Assembly: GCF_030683065.1 (NCBI RefSeq)
Contig: NZ_JAUXMX010000014.1
Location: forward strand, 1-64,000
DNA from: Pseudomonas sp.
GTDB lineage: Bacteria > Pseudomonadota > Gammaproteobacteria > Pseudomonadales > Pseudomonadaceae
Reading direction: 5' to 3'
DNA: 64,000 bases
Within the stretch, counting starts at the first letter, position 1, and each line of letters begins with the position of its first letter. The notes beneath the pieces are model-generated. The model ran no database searches. It worked only from the letters and a program-made list of their open reading frames with translations, and was not told the origin of the DNA. Made by a program: the position numbers and the translations under genes. Positions 55,591 through 64,000 of this stretch are shown in pieces.

Positions 55591-56877
55591 ATGCCTATTG
55601 ATCCATCTTTTAATCCAACGTCTCTGCTGCGCGAACTGTTCGCCAGCGCCATCGACGCCGCCCACCCACGCCAGGTGCTGGCTGACTACCTGCCCGCCGA
55701 CCGGAGTGGCCGGGTCATTGTCATCGGCGCCGGCAAAGCCGCCGCAGCCATGGCCGAGGTAATCGAGCGCGAATGGCAGGGCGAAGTATCCGGCCTGGTG
55801 GTGACGCGCTACGAGCATGGGGCAAACTGCAAAAAGATCGAAGTAGTGGAAGCCGCGCACCCGGTGCCAGATGACGCCGGTGAGCGGGTCGCCCGCCGCG
55901 TGCTGGAGCTGGTCAGTAATCTCAACGAAGAGGATAGGGTGATCTTCCTCCTGTCCGGTGGCGGCTCTTCCCTGCTCGCCCTGCCGGCCGAAGGCATCAG
56001 CCTGAAAGACAAACAAGCAGTCAACAAGGCGCTGCTGAAATCCGGCGCCTCGATTGGCGAAATGAACTGCGTGCGCAAGCACCTCTCGGCGATCAAGGGC
56101 GGTCGCCTGGCCAAGGCCAGCTGGCCGGCCAGCGTGTACACCTACGCGATTTCCGATGTGCCGGGCGATGAGCCTACGGTGATCGCCTCCGGCCCGACCG
56201 TGGCCGACCCGACCACCTCGGGTCAGGCATTGGTGATTCTCACCCGCTATGGCATCGAGATCCCGGCCAACGTGCGCACCTGGCTGCAGAACCCAGCCTC
56301 GGAAACCGTCAAACCGGGCGACCCCTGCCTGTCGCGTAGCCACTTCCAGCTGATCGCCGCGCCGCAGCAATCCCTCGACGCGGCGGCCGCCAGGGCCGAG
56401 GCTGCCGGTTTTTCCACGCTGATCCTCGGTGACCTGGAAGGCGAGTCACGCGAGGTGGCCAAGGTACACGCCGGTATCGCCAAACAGGTGGTGTTGCATG
56501 GCCAACCGATCAAGCCACCCTGCGTAATTCTCTCCGGCGGCGAAACCACGGTAACCGTGCGCGGCAATGGCCGTGGTGGACGCAACGCCGAGTTCCTCCT
56601 CAGCCTGACCGATAGCCTCAAGGGTCTGCCCGGGGTCTATGCCCTGGCCGGGGACACTGATGGCATCGACGGCTCGGAAGACAACGCCGGGGCGCTGATG
56701 ACCCCGAACAGCTATGCCCGCGCCGCCCAAATGGGCCTGAGTGCCAGCGACGAACTGCATGACAACAACGGCTATGGCTACTTCGCCGCCCTCGACCAAT
56801 TGATTTTCACCGGGCCAACCCGGACCAACGTCAACGATTTCCGCGCCATTCTGATTCTCGAGAGCCCAACCCAATGA
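55591..56877 (+). CDS. ttuD: Glycerate 2-kinase (TtuD, MOFRL family)
   Basis: A 428-residue class-2 glycerate kinase, often called hydroxypyruvate reductase TtuD. An N-terminal DUF4147 domain (IVIGAGKAAAAMAEVIE; FLLSGGGSSLLALP) precedes the C-terminal MOFRL domain (ILSGGETTVTVRGNGRGGRNAEFLL). It should phosphorylate glycerate to 2-phosphoglycerate. AGAGA precedes the start. The stop overlaps the start of the pyruvate kinase gene. Confidence 0.9.
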   Translation: MPIDPSFNPTSLLRELFASAIDAAHPRQVLADYLPADRSGRVIVIGAGKAAAAMAEVIEREWQGEVSGLVVTRYEHGANCKKIEVVEAAHPVPDDAGERVARRVLELVSNLNEEDRVIFLLSGGGSSLLALPAEGISLKDKQAVNKALLKSGASIGEMNCVRKHLSAIKGGRLAKASWPASVYTYAISDVPGDEPTVIASGPTVADPTTSGQALVILTRYGIEIPANVRTWLQNPASETVKPGDPCLSRSHFQLIAAPQQSLDAAAARAEAAGFSTLILGDLEGESREVAKVHAGIAKQVVLHGQPIKPPCVILSGGETTVTVRGNGRGGRNAEFLLSLTDSLKGLPGVYALAGDTDGIDGSEDNAGALMTPNSYARAAQMGLSASDELHDNNGYGYFAALDQLIFTGPTRTNVNDFRAILILESPTQ

Positions 56878-58289
56878 GTCCCGATAAGAAAGTCAAAATC
56901 CTCGCCACCCTCGGCCCGGCCGTCGCAGGCATCGACGATATCCGTGAGCTGGTCGAGGCCGGGGTCAACCTGTTCCGCCTCAACTTCAGCCACGGCGAAC
57001 ACGCCGATCACGCCCAGCGCTTCGCCTGGGTGCGCGAAGTTGAACAGCAACTGAACATGCCGATCGGCATCCTCATGGACCTGCAAGGGCCGAAGCTGCG
57101 CGTCGGCCGTTTTGCTACGGGCAAGGTCAACCTGCAACGCGGTCAGACCTTGCGCCTGGACCTCGACAGCACCCCAGGCGACGTTAATCGGGTCAACCTG
57201 CCGCACCCGGAAATCATCGCAGCCTTGCAGCCGGGCATGAGCCTGCTGCTCGACGACGGTCGTTTGCGCCTGAAAGTGACCGACAAGCAAACCGATGCGG
57301 TGATCACCGAGGTCATTGCCGGCGGCGAGCTGTCAGACCGCAAGGGGGTCAACGTACCCGAAGCAGTGCTGCAACTCAGCCCGCTGACCGAGAAGGATCG
57401 TCGCGACCTGGCCTTCGGCCTGGACCTGGGGGTGGACTGGGTCGCCCTGTCGTTTGTCCAGCGCCCGGAAGATATCGTCGAAGCCCGCCAGTTGATCGGC
57501 GAGCGCGCCTTGCTGATGGCCAAGATCGAAAAGCCGTCTGCAGTCATTCACCTGGAAGAAATCGCCCGTCTGTGCGACGCGATCATGGTCGCTCGCGGCG
57601 ACCTGGGCGTGGAAGTGCCCGCGGAAAACGTGCCACGCATCCAGAAGGACATCATCCGCACTTGCCGCCAGCTCGGCAAACCGGTGGTGGTGGCCACCCA
57701 GATGCTCGAGTCCATGCGCTTCTCGCCGGCGCCGACCCGCGCCGAGGTCACCGACGTGGCCAATGCCGTGGCTGAAGGCAGCGATGCGCTGATGCTCTCG
57801 GCGGAAACCGCCTCCGGCGACTACCCGCTGGAAGCGGTGCAGATGATGAGCAAGATCATTCGCCAAGTGGAGAACGGCCCGGACTTCCAGGCCCAGCTTG
57901 ACGTCGGCCGGCCCCAGGCTGAAGCCACTGCGTCGGATGCAATCAGTTGTGCGATCCGCAGGATCAGCTCGATCCTGCCGGTGGCTGCTCTGGTCAATTA
58001 CACCGAATCCGGCGCTAGCAGCCTGCGCGCCTCGCGCGAGCGGCCGAAAGCACCGATCCTCAGCCTGACCCCGAGCCTGGATACCGCGCGGCGCCTGAGC
58101 GTGGCCTGGGGCGTGTACTCGGTGGTCAACGCGCGCCTGCACAAGGTCGAGGAAGTCATCAGCACCGCCCTGGAAATCGCCCAGGCCCAGGGCATGGCCA
58201 AGCGCGGCGACACCCTGGTGATCACCGCCGGCGAACCCTTTGGCCAGCCCGGCAGCACCAACAGCCTACGTATCGAAATTCTGCATTAA
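56874..58289 (+). CDS. pykF: Pyruvate kinase
   Basis: A 471-residue pyruvate kinase closing the path from glyoxylate to pyruvate. The substrate/metal motif KILATLGPA, the FSHGEHADH segment, the MDLQGPKLRVG stretch and the catalytic lysine region MAKIEKPSAVIHLEEI with MVARGDLGVEVP are present. Translation is coupled to ttuD (ATGA). Whether it is PykF- or PykA-like in regulation cannot be told. Confidence 0.93.
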   Translation: MSPDKKVKILATLGPAVAGIDDIRELVEAGVNLFRLNFSHGEHADHAQRFAWVREVEQQLNMPIGILMDLQGPKLRVGRFATGKVNLQRGQTLRLDLDSTPGDVNRVNLPHPEIIAALQPGMSLLLDDGRLRLKVTDKQTDAVITEVIAGGELSDRKGVNVPEAVLQLSPLTEKDRRDLAFGLDLGVDWVALSFVQRPEDIVEARQLIGERALLMAKIEKPSAVIHLEEIARLCDAIMVARGDLGVEVPAENVPRIQKDIIRTCRQLGKPVVVATQMLESMRFSPAPTRAEVTDVANAVAEGSDALMLSAETASGDYPLEAVQMMSKIIRQVENGPDFQAQLDVGRPQAEATASDAISCAIRRISSILPVAALVNYTESGASSLRASRERPKAPILSLTPSLDTARRLSVAWGVYSVVNARLHKVEEVISTALEIAQAQGMAKRGDTLVITAGEPFGQPGSTNSLRIEILH

Positions 58290-58303
58290 ACAGCTACAGG
58301 CTC

Positions 58304-58370
58304 GTAGGGGGATGACGCTTCACCCATCCACCAACCGCGATGGTGGATGAAAAAGCGTCATCCACCCTAC
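58304..58370. repeat. Palindrome after pykF
   Basis: GTAGGGGGATGACGCTT mirrors AAGCGTCATCCACCCTAC, with inner CATCCACCA and TGGTGGATG arms. Confidence 0.82.
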
Positions 58371-58435
58371 AGCACTGCGGCGGGTCGCCAGCATCGGCCG
58401 CAGAACACCTCCCCCATGCTGGCTTTGCCAGTTTT

Positions 58436-58470
58436 AGGCACTCACTGTTCCCGCGCTGGGTGCCTCTTTT
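58436..58470 (+). terminator. Possible terminator of the gcl-pykF operon
   Basis: AGGCACTCA pairs with TGGGTGCCT (one wobble), followed by CTTTTAA. The loop is long at 12 bases. Confidence 0.55.
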
Positions 58471-58508
58471 AACTCCAAACCCGGTGATTAATATTCAGGT
58501 TCGTTTGT

Positions 58509-59414
58509 ATGTCGCCATCAGTTCTTCCCACCCACGCCTCGCAAGACTTGCGCGCGCTACTGAACGGCTTTAGCCAGATCGTTCTGCTAGCCCACCCCGG
58601 CTGCGGCCTGTTGGTGCTCTTGGCTATTGCCATCGGTGCGCCGCAGCTGCTTGGCGGCGCCCTGCTCGGCTGTATTAGCAGCATGCTGACGGCGCATCGT
58701 CGTGGTTATGCCAAAGCCGATATCGACCTCGGTTTGTATGGCTACAACGGGGTTCTGCTGGGCATGCTGATCAGCCTGCAGTTCGCCTGGTCGGCGCTGC
58801 TGCCGCTGCTGATCATCGTCAGCGCCGGGCTTTCCAGCTTGCTGCTGGCGGCCTGGATGCAGCGCATGCGCGAGCGTCAGTGGCTACCCGCCTTCACCTT
58901 CCCGTTTGTCGCTCTGAGCTGGTTGCTGTTGTGGCTGGCACCCGCTCTGCAGCTTGAATTGGCGCTGGCCATCCCAAGTCAGGCGCAACCGCTCGACTGG
59001 AGGGCCAGCCTGATCGCCATGGCGCGCGGGTTGGGCCAGGTGATCTTTCTCGATCAGCCGCTGGCCGGCGTTTGCTTGTTGCTCGGCGTGCTGCTGGCCG
59101 ATCGGCGCGCTGCCTGCTGGGCTGTGCTGGGTTCAGCCGGCGGCCTGGCTCTGGCGCTGCATCAGGGCTTACCGCAGCACAGCGCCCTCACCGGCCTGTA
59201 TGGCTATAACGCCGCTCTTGCAGCAATCGCCCTCAGCCAGGTGCATCGCCGCCCCTGGCTGCCGGCATTCGGTATCGCCCTGGCGCTGGTGCTGCAACCC
59301 GGCTTTAGCGCCTTGGGTCTGCCGGCACTGACCATGCCGTTTATCCTCACCTGCTGGCTGATCCAGGCCGGCCAGCGGGTGTTGCGTCAGGCCCCCGCCG
59401 ACTGCACGCCATGA
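58509..59414 (+). CDS. Urea transporter (UT family)
   Basis: A 301-residue, roughly ten-helix protein with the two-fold internal repeat of urea channels. Each half carries a GYN-containing signature: DLGLYGYNGVLLGM and LTGLYGYNAALAAIAL. It should pass urea passively. Its place behind the purine and glyoxylate genes fits handling of urea made by allantoicase and ureidoglycolate lyase. No urease genes are in the window. The ribosome site is weak. Confidence 0.88.
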   Translation: MSPSVLPTHASQDLRALLNGFSQIVLLAHPGCGLLVLLAIAIGAPQLLGGALLGCISSMLTAHRRGYAKADIDLGLYGYNGVLLGMLISLQFAWSALLPLLIIVSAGLSSLLLAAWMQRMRERQWLPAFTFPFVALSWLLLWLAPALQLELALAIPSQAQPLDWRASLIAMARGLGQVIFLDQPLAGVCLLLGVLLADRRAACWAVLGSAGGLALALHQGLPQHSALTGLYGYNAALAAIALSQVHRRPWLPAFGIALALVLQPGFSALGLPALTMPFILTCWLIQAGQRVLRQAPADCTP

Positions 59415-59556
59415 ACACTGAACGGCTGCGAAAAACTCACGCCTACGACGCTGGATATTTTCACAACCTCTTGGCACTTGCATTGCGGCGCCAGAACTCC
59501 CTAGGCTGACCCGTAGAGCCGTTGTCAGCCGCGCTAGAAGGGAACGAAAACCCACC

Positions 59557-60405
59557 ATGAACACCTCACACGACTGGCGCCAGCGCCTGTACATCATCAT
59601 TTTTCATACCGACACCCCAGCGGGGCAACGCTTCGACAGCCTCCTGCTGATGACCATCATGGCCAGCCTGGTGGTGGTGATGCTCGACAGCATCGACACT
59701 ATTAACAGCCAGTACGGCGTGCAGCTGCTCGCTCTGGAATGGGCCTTCACTGGATTGTTCGCCGTGGAGTACCTGGTGCGCCTGTATTGCTCGCCGAAGC
59801 CGCTGCGTTATGCCTTCAGCTTCTTCGGCCTGGTCGACCTGCTGGCCGTGCTGCCGGCGATCCTCGCGCTGCTGTTCGCCGATGCCCAGTACCTGTTGAT
59901 CATTCGGGTGATCCGCATGCTGCGGGTGTTCCGCGTGTTCAAACTCAGCCCTTACTTACGTCAGGCCAACTTCCTGGTCACCGCACTGCGTGGCAGCCGA
60001 CAGAAGATCATCGTGTTCTTCGTCGGTATCGCCACCCTGGTTACGGTCTATGGCGCGCTGATGTATGTGATTGAAGGCCCCGCCCATGGCTTCAGCAGCA
60101 TTCCCAGGAGTATCTACTGGGCGGTAGTCACCCTGACCACCGTCGGCTTCGGTGACATAGTTCCCCATACGCCACTGGGCCAGGCGCTGGCGACCGTGGT
60201 GATGATCACCGGCTACTCGATTATCGCCGTACCCACCGGGATCTTTACCGCGGAGCTGGCCACGGCAATGCGCGCCGACGGCCAGCTCGAACATGACTGC
60301 CCCAACTGCCACAAAGATCGCCATGACACGGCCGCGGCCTACTGCAACCGTTGCGGCAGCGCACTGTTCAGTCGCCCAGGCAACACCCCTGACGACACAC
60401 ACTGA
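59557..60405 (+). CDS. Kv-type potassium channel with C-terminal zinc ribbon
   Basis: A 282-residue six-helix voltage-gated-type ion channel. S4 is arginine-rich (RVIRMLRVFRVFK, 117-129), and the pore has the selectivity filter TVGFGD (195-200). After S6 a short tail carries four cysteines (C248, C251, C263, C266) in CPNC and CNRC, a zinc-ribbon pattern that is unusual as a gating or tetramer domain. Potassium selectivity is inferred from the filter. AGGGAAC precedes the ATG. Confidence 0.9.
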   Translation: MNTSHDWRQRLYIIIFHTDTPAGQRFDSLLLMTIMASLVVVMLDSIDTINSQYGVQLLALEWAFTGLFAVEYLVRLYCSPKPLRYAFSFFGLVDLLAVLPAILALLFADAQYLLIIRVIRMLRVFRVFKLSPYLRQANFLVTALRGSRQKIIVFFVGIATLVTVYGALMYVIEGPAHGFSSIPRSIYWAVVTLTTVGFGDIVPHTPLGQALATVVMITGYSIIAVPTGIFTAELATAMRADGQLEHDCPNCHKDRHDTAAAYCNRCGSALFSRPGNTPDDTH

Positions 60406-60488
60406 AGCACTCCGGATAACGCCCACAGTGGCCAGCACGCTGCAGGTTGCGCTATAAACCCGGCCTTTTGATCAAGAGGAACTTGCAT

Positions 60489-61946
60489 ATGGCCGAAGCC
60501 CTCAGCCCCTTGCCCGCACCCGCCAAAGCGGCCTGGATAGGCTTGCTGCTAGGCCCATTGCTGCTATTGGCCTGCCTGCTCAGTGAGCCGCCTGCGGGAT
60601 TGAGCACTGGCGCCTGGGCCACTGTTGGCCTGACCCTGCTGATGGCCACCTGGTGGTCCACCGAAGCCATTCCAATCCCCGCCACAGCCCTGCTGCCAAT
60701 TCTGCTGATCCCGGCCCTGGGTATCGACAGCCTGAATGCGGCAACCGCACCCTACGCAAACCCGACTATCTACCTGTTTCTTGGCGGGTTTATCCTCGGC
60801 CTGGCCATGGAACGCTGGAACCTGCACAAGCGCATCGCCCTGATGACCCTGCTGGCCGTGGGTAGCAAGCCGAGCAAACAGATTGCCGGCTTTATGCTGG
60901 CCACCGCCTTTCTCAGCATGTGGGTGAGCAACACGGCCACCACCATCATGATGCTGCCCATCGGCCTCTCCGTGGTCGGTCTGCTGGCAGGCGAAAAAGG
61001 CGCCAGCGATTTGGAGCGCGAGCGCTTTGCCACCGCATTGCTGCTGGCCATCGCTTATGCCGCCAGTGTCGGCGGCATCGCCACCCTGATCGGCACCCCG
61101 CCCAATGCTCTGCTCGCGGCCTTCCTCGCGGAAAACTACGATGTGCAGATCGGTTTCGGGCAATGGATGCTAATCGGCCTGCCTGTATCGATAATGATGT
61201 TGGTTGTTATCTGGTGGTGGCTGACCCGTGGCGGCTTCCAGCTCAGCGGCCACGACAGCAGTCAGCTGATTCGCAGTGAACTGGCTGAACTGGGCCCGCT
61301 AAGCCGCGGCGAGAAACTGGTGGCGGTGGTATTCGTGCTCACCGCCATGGCCTGGGTCTTGCAACCACTGATCGCTGCACAGGTCCCCGGCGTCAACGAC
61401 ACCAGCATCGCCATCGCCGCCGCCATCGCGCTGTTCATCATCCCCGTGGACGCCAGGCAGCGGGTATTCCTGATGAACTGGGAGACCGCTGGCAAGCTAC
61501 CCTGGGGCGTCTTGCTACTGTTCGGTGGCGGTTTGTCCCTGGCCGGGGTCATCCGCAGCACCGGGCTCGCCGAATGGATCGCCCAGAGCCTGGGCATGCT
61601 CGGCGCCCTGCCGGTGCTGGCGATGATTGGGGTGGTGGTGCTGGTGATCATTTTCCTCACCGAAGTCACCTCCAATACCGCCACCGCCGCGGCCTTCCTA
61701 CCGCTGCTAGGCGCCCTGGCCGTAGCCCAAGGCATGCCACCAGAACTGCTGGCAATTCCCGCCGCTATCGCGGCCAGCTGCGCCTTTATGATGCCGGTAG
61801 CGACCCCGCCCAACGCCATCGTTTTCGGCACTGGGCATATGCGTATCCAATCGATGATCAAGGCTGGTTTCGTCCTCAACCTGATCGGCGTGGTGTTGGT
61901 AACGCTGGTCAGCTACCTGCTGGTAGGGCTGATCTGGAGTCATTGA
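60489..61946 (+). CDS. DASS/SLC13 family anion:sodium symporter
   Basis: A 485-residue VcINDY-like carrier with about 11 helices. Both substrate/sodium SNT motifs are present (147-149 and 395-397), in WVSNTATTIMM and TEVTSNTATAAAF. Likely substrates are dicarboxylates or sulfate. The start MAEALSPLPAP follows AGAGGA by 8 bases; 14 earlier codons are rejected. No terminator was recognised before the converging argR gene. Confidence 0.9.
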   Translation: MAEALSPLPAPAKAAWIGLLLGPLLLLACLLSEPPAGLSTGAWATVGLTLLMATWWSTEAIPIPATALLPILLIPALGIDSLNAATAPYANPTIYLFLGGFILGLAMERWNLHKRIALMTLLAVGSKPSKQIAGFMLATAFLSMWVSNTATTIMMLPIGLSVVGLLAGEKGASDLERERFATALLLAIAYAASVGGIATLIGTPPNALLAAFLAENYDVQIGFGQWMLIGLPVSIMMLVVIWWWLTRGGFQLSGHDSSQLIRSELAELGPLSRGEKLVAVVFVLTAMAWVLQPLIAAQVPGVNDTSIAIAAAIALFIIPVDARQRVFLMNWETAGKLPWGVLLLFGGGLSLAGVIRSTGLAEWIAQSLGMLGALPVLAMIGVVVLVIIFLTEVTSNTATAAAFLPLLGALAVAQGMPPELLAIPAAIAASCAFMMPVATPPNAIVFGTGHMRIQSMIKAGFVLNLIGVVLVTLVSYLLVGLIWSH

Positions 61947-61979
61947 ACGCCAGTGGCGTGATGGTCATGGCGGTTATGC

Positions 61980-62960
61980 CTAGCCGCGCTCGACTGGCGC
62001 GGAGGTCAGTTCGAAGGGGCTGTTGCTGCGTCGCTGGTTGCGATCTTCGCGGGGAGTTGCGCCGAAGAAGTTGCGGTAAGCGCTGGAAAAGTGCGGGCCG
62101 GAGGAGAAACCGCAGGACAGGCCAATCTGGATGATCGACTTGCTGGTCTGCATCAGCAACTGGCGCGCCTTGTTCAAGCGCAGCTCGAGGTAATACTGGC
62201 TGGGCACCCGATTCAGGTACTGCTTGAAGATGCGCTCCAGCTGGCGGCGCGAGACGCAGACGTGCTGGGCGATTTCGTCAGTGGTCAGCGGCTCCTCAAT
62301 ATTCGCCTCCATCAACAGCACCGCCTGGGTCAGTTTAGGGTGGCTTGAGCCCAACCGATTCTGCAACGGAATGCGCTGACGTTCGCTGCCCTCGCGAATG
62401 CGCTCGACCACCAACTCTTCCGACACCGCACCGGCCAGTTCGGCGCCGTGATGACGGGACAGTAAAGCCAGCATCAGATCGAGCACGGCCAGGCCGCCAC
62501 AGGCGCTGAGGCGATCACGGTCCCAGTCAAACAGGTGGCTGGTGGCGATGACCTTGGGGAAGCGCTCGCTGAAATCGTCCTGCCAGCGCCAGTGCACGGC
62601 AGCGCGGTAACCATCGAGCAGGCCCAGTTGTGCCAAGGGATAGACCCCGGCGGATATTGCACCGATCACACATCCGCTACGCACTAACTGCTTGAGCGCG
62701 CTGGACAAGGCCAGGGGCATGGGCCCGGGCGGCTCATCGGCGAGCAGGAAGAGCTTGTGCAAGCCGTCCAACTTACCGATCCAGGCTTCGCCCGGCAGAC
62801 GCCAGGCGCCTTCGACTGGAGTCTCGGCCTGAATGAACGACAGTTCGTAGACCACGTCCGGGTGGACATGCTGGGCAACACGCAAAGCCTCCTCGGCCAA
62901 CGCCAAGGTCAGGGGTTTGCAGTTGGACCAAAGCAGGAAGCCGATTCGATGGGCAGTCAT
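61980..62960 (-). CDS. argR: Arginine-responsive AraC-family regulator ArgR
   Basis: A 326-residue regulator with an N-terminal DJ-1/PfpI-like domain (IGFLLWSNCKPLTLALAEEALRVA) and a C-terminal double AraC helix-turn-helix (TTDEIAQHVCVSRRQLERIFKQYL; IIQIGLSCGFSSGPHFS). It matches the Pseudomonas ArgR that controls arginine uptake and catabolism, and it lies downstream of aotP as in P. aeruginosa. A palindromic repeat separates it from aotP. Confidence 0.94.
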   Translation of the reverse strand: MTAHRIGFLLWSNCKPLTLALAEEALRVAQHVHPDVVYELSFIQAETPVEGAWRLPGEAWIGKLDGLHKLFLLADEPPGPMPLALSSALKQLVRSGCVIGAISAGVYPLAQLGLLDGYRAAVHWRWQDDFSERFPKVIATSHLFDWDRDRLSACGGLAVLDLMLALLSRHHGAELAGAVSEELVVERIREGSERQRIPLQNRLGSSHPKLTQAVLLMEANIEEPLTTDEIAQHVCVSRRQLERIFKQYLNRVPSQYYLELRLNKARQLLMQTSKSIIQIGLSCGFSSGPHFSSAYRNFFGATPREDRNQRRSNSPFELTSAPVERG

Positions 62961-63022
62961 GGGGGCAGTTTAGGCTCTGGCAGGCATTTAAGGGCATGTC
63001 ACACGGATAAGCGTTTCGACTG

Positions 63023-63106
63023 TCGTAGGTGCGGGCCATGCCCGCGCTAGCAATCTGGCCGGCAATTTCGCGGCCATGGCGCTAGGCGTCTCCGCCACGC
63101 CTACGA
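63023..63106. repeat. Palindrome between aotP and argR
   Basis: TCGTAGGTGCGGGCCATGCCCG at the left and CACGCCTACGA at the right are imperfect inverted arms, with GGCCATGGC in between. Confidence 0.6.
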
Positions 63107-63127
63107 TCGTCTAACCGATGCATAGCA

Positions 63128-63892
63128 TTATTTAAGGCTACCAGAGAGGAACTGCTGGAGGCGTTCCGATTGTGGGTTGAGCAGCACTTCGCGCGGGTCG
63201 CCACGTTCCTCGACCACGCCCTTATGCAGAAATACCAGCTGGTTGGACACCTCACGGGCGAAACCCATTTCGTGGGTGACGACCACCATGGTCCGACCTT
63301 CCTGAGCCAGGTCTTGCATGACCTTTAGCACCTCGCCGACCAGCTCAGGGTCGAGGGCCGAGGTCGGTTCGTCGAACAGCATCACTTCCGGTTCCATGGC
63401 CAGGGCGCGGGCGATCGCCACGCGCTGCTGCTCGCCACCGGACATATGCGCCGGGTAGGCATCCTGGCGATGGGCCACGCCTACCTTGTTCAGGTAGTGC
63501 TCGGCTTTTTCCCGTGCTTCGGCCTTGGCGATACCGAGCACATGCACCGGTGCTTCCATGACGTTTTCCAGGGCGCTCATGTGCGACCAGAGGTTGAAGT
63601 GCTGGAACACCATGGACAGACGCGAGCGCATGCGCTGCAACTGCTTGGGGTCGGCGGCCTTGAGCGCGCCTTCCTTGTTGGCCACCAACTTCAGCTCTTC
63701 GCCGTTAAGCAGAATCTTGCCGCCATGGGGCTGTTCGAGCAGGTTGATGCAGCGCAGGAAGGTACTCTTGCCCGAGCCGCTGGAGCCGATAATGCTGATC
63801 ACGTCGCCCGCCTTGGCCGCCAGGGACACGCCCTTGAGCACTTCGTGGCTGCCATAGCGCTTGTGCAGATCCTGAACTTCGAGTTTGTACAT
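63128..63892 (-). CDS. aotP: Arginine/ornithine ABC transporter ATPase
   Basis: A 254-residue polar-amino-acid ABC ATPase of the HisP/AotP type. Walker A is GSSGSGKST (36-44), the signature SGGEQQR and Walker B MLFDEPTSALD are intact, and the switch histidine is in VVTHEMGFARE. The start MYKLEVQDLHKRYG is preferred over a codon five residues earlier. It would power arginine/ornithine uptake with AotJQM, encoded outside the window. Confidence 0.94.
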   Translation of the reverse strand: MYKLEVQDLHKRYGSHEVLKGVSLAAKAGDVISIIGSSGSGKSTFLRCINLLEQPHGGKILLNGEELKLVANKEGALKAADPKQLQRMRSRLSMVFQHFNLWSHMSALENVMEAPVHVLGIAKAEAREKAEHYLNKVGVAHRQDAYPAHMSGGEQQRVAIARALAMEPEVMLFDEPTSALDPELVGEVLKVMQDLAQEGRTMVVVTHEMGFAREVSNQLVFLHKGVVEERGDPREVLLNPQSERLQQFLSGSLK

Positions 63893-63910
63893 GGTTTCCA
63901 CTCTCATGCA

Positions 63911-64000
63911 TCAGTCGCTGAGCAAGCGACCCTGGCGAATAGGGGTACGACCAGCAACCTTGGCCAACCATAGACCGGGCTGGGCAAAGCGCATCCGTTC
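63911..64000 (-). CDS. aotO: 3' end of an aotO-like gene (partial)
   Basis: The last 29 residues (MRFAQPGLWLAKVAGR...RQGRLLSD, then TGA) of a gene running off the right edge. The tail resembles the C-terminus of the succinylglutamate desuccinylase/aspartoacylase family, as expected of AotO, which precedes aotP in Pseudomonas. The call rests mainly on position. Confidence 0.6.
   Translation of the reverse strand, partial: ERMRFAQPGLWLAKVAGRTPIRQGRLLSD

Overview
The window is a chromosomal segment of a Pseudomonas. The evidence is the crfX-cmpX-sigX-oprF block, the ppsA/ppsR pair, the acnD-type methylcitrate operon, the aot-argR arginine locus and a purine/glyoxylate cluster laid out as in Pseudomonas. 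The DNA is GC-rich with GC-ending codons. AT-rich stretches are confined to promoter regions. I see no prophage, complete insertion sequence, CRISPR array, tRNA or rRNA. The species cannot be fixed from the sequence alone.

Positions 1-18.2 kb: the 3' end of acnB, a small lipoprotein gene, then an assimilatory nitrate region. It holds nasS-nasT (sensor and ANTAR antiterminator), alaC, a lipoprotein gene, a small gene behind a LexA-like box, an nrtABC-type nitrate ABC transporter, a PL7 lyase, a thioesterase, and nirB-nirD-nasA-cobA. Three transcription units (nasST, nrt, nirB) each carry a sigma-54 promoter followed by a leader with ANTAR-type hexaloop hairpins and an intrinsic terminator. This suggests NasT antiterminates nitrate uptake, nitrite reduction and its own operon.

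Positions 18.2-34.2 kb (mostly minus strand): oprF, sigX, cmpX, crfX, a ZntB-like transporter, an RraA-family gene, an alpha/beta hydrolase and ppsA, with ppsR divergent. Then comes the methylcitrate operon gntR-prpB-prpC-acnD-prpF. Positions 34.5-37.6 kb: a three-gene operon of a retropepsin-like protein, a transglutaminase-fold/multi-TM protein and an ATP-grasp ligase, the least understood system in the window.

Positions 37.8-59.4 kb: a purine catabolism region. It encodes puuD (urate oxidation), HIU hydrolase, OHCU decarboxylase, allantoinase (puuE), allantoicase and ureidoglycolate lyase. Glyoxylate then passes through gcl, hyi, glxR, glycerate kinase and pyruvate kinase. Supporting genes are an NCS2 permease, a Tsx-like channel, a urea transporter, moaA, a RutR-like TetR regulator and a LysR regulator. 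A TTGTNNACAA palindrome recurs before the purine units. A CPA2 antiporter gene sits inside this region. Positions 59.5-64 kb: a Kv-type channel, a DASS carrier, argR, aotP and the 3' end of an aotO-like gene. Many gaps hold long palindromes with GTAGG...CCTAC ends.
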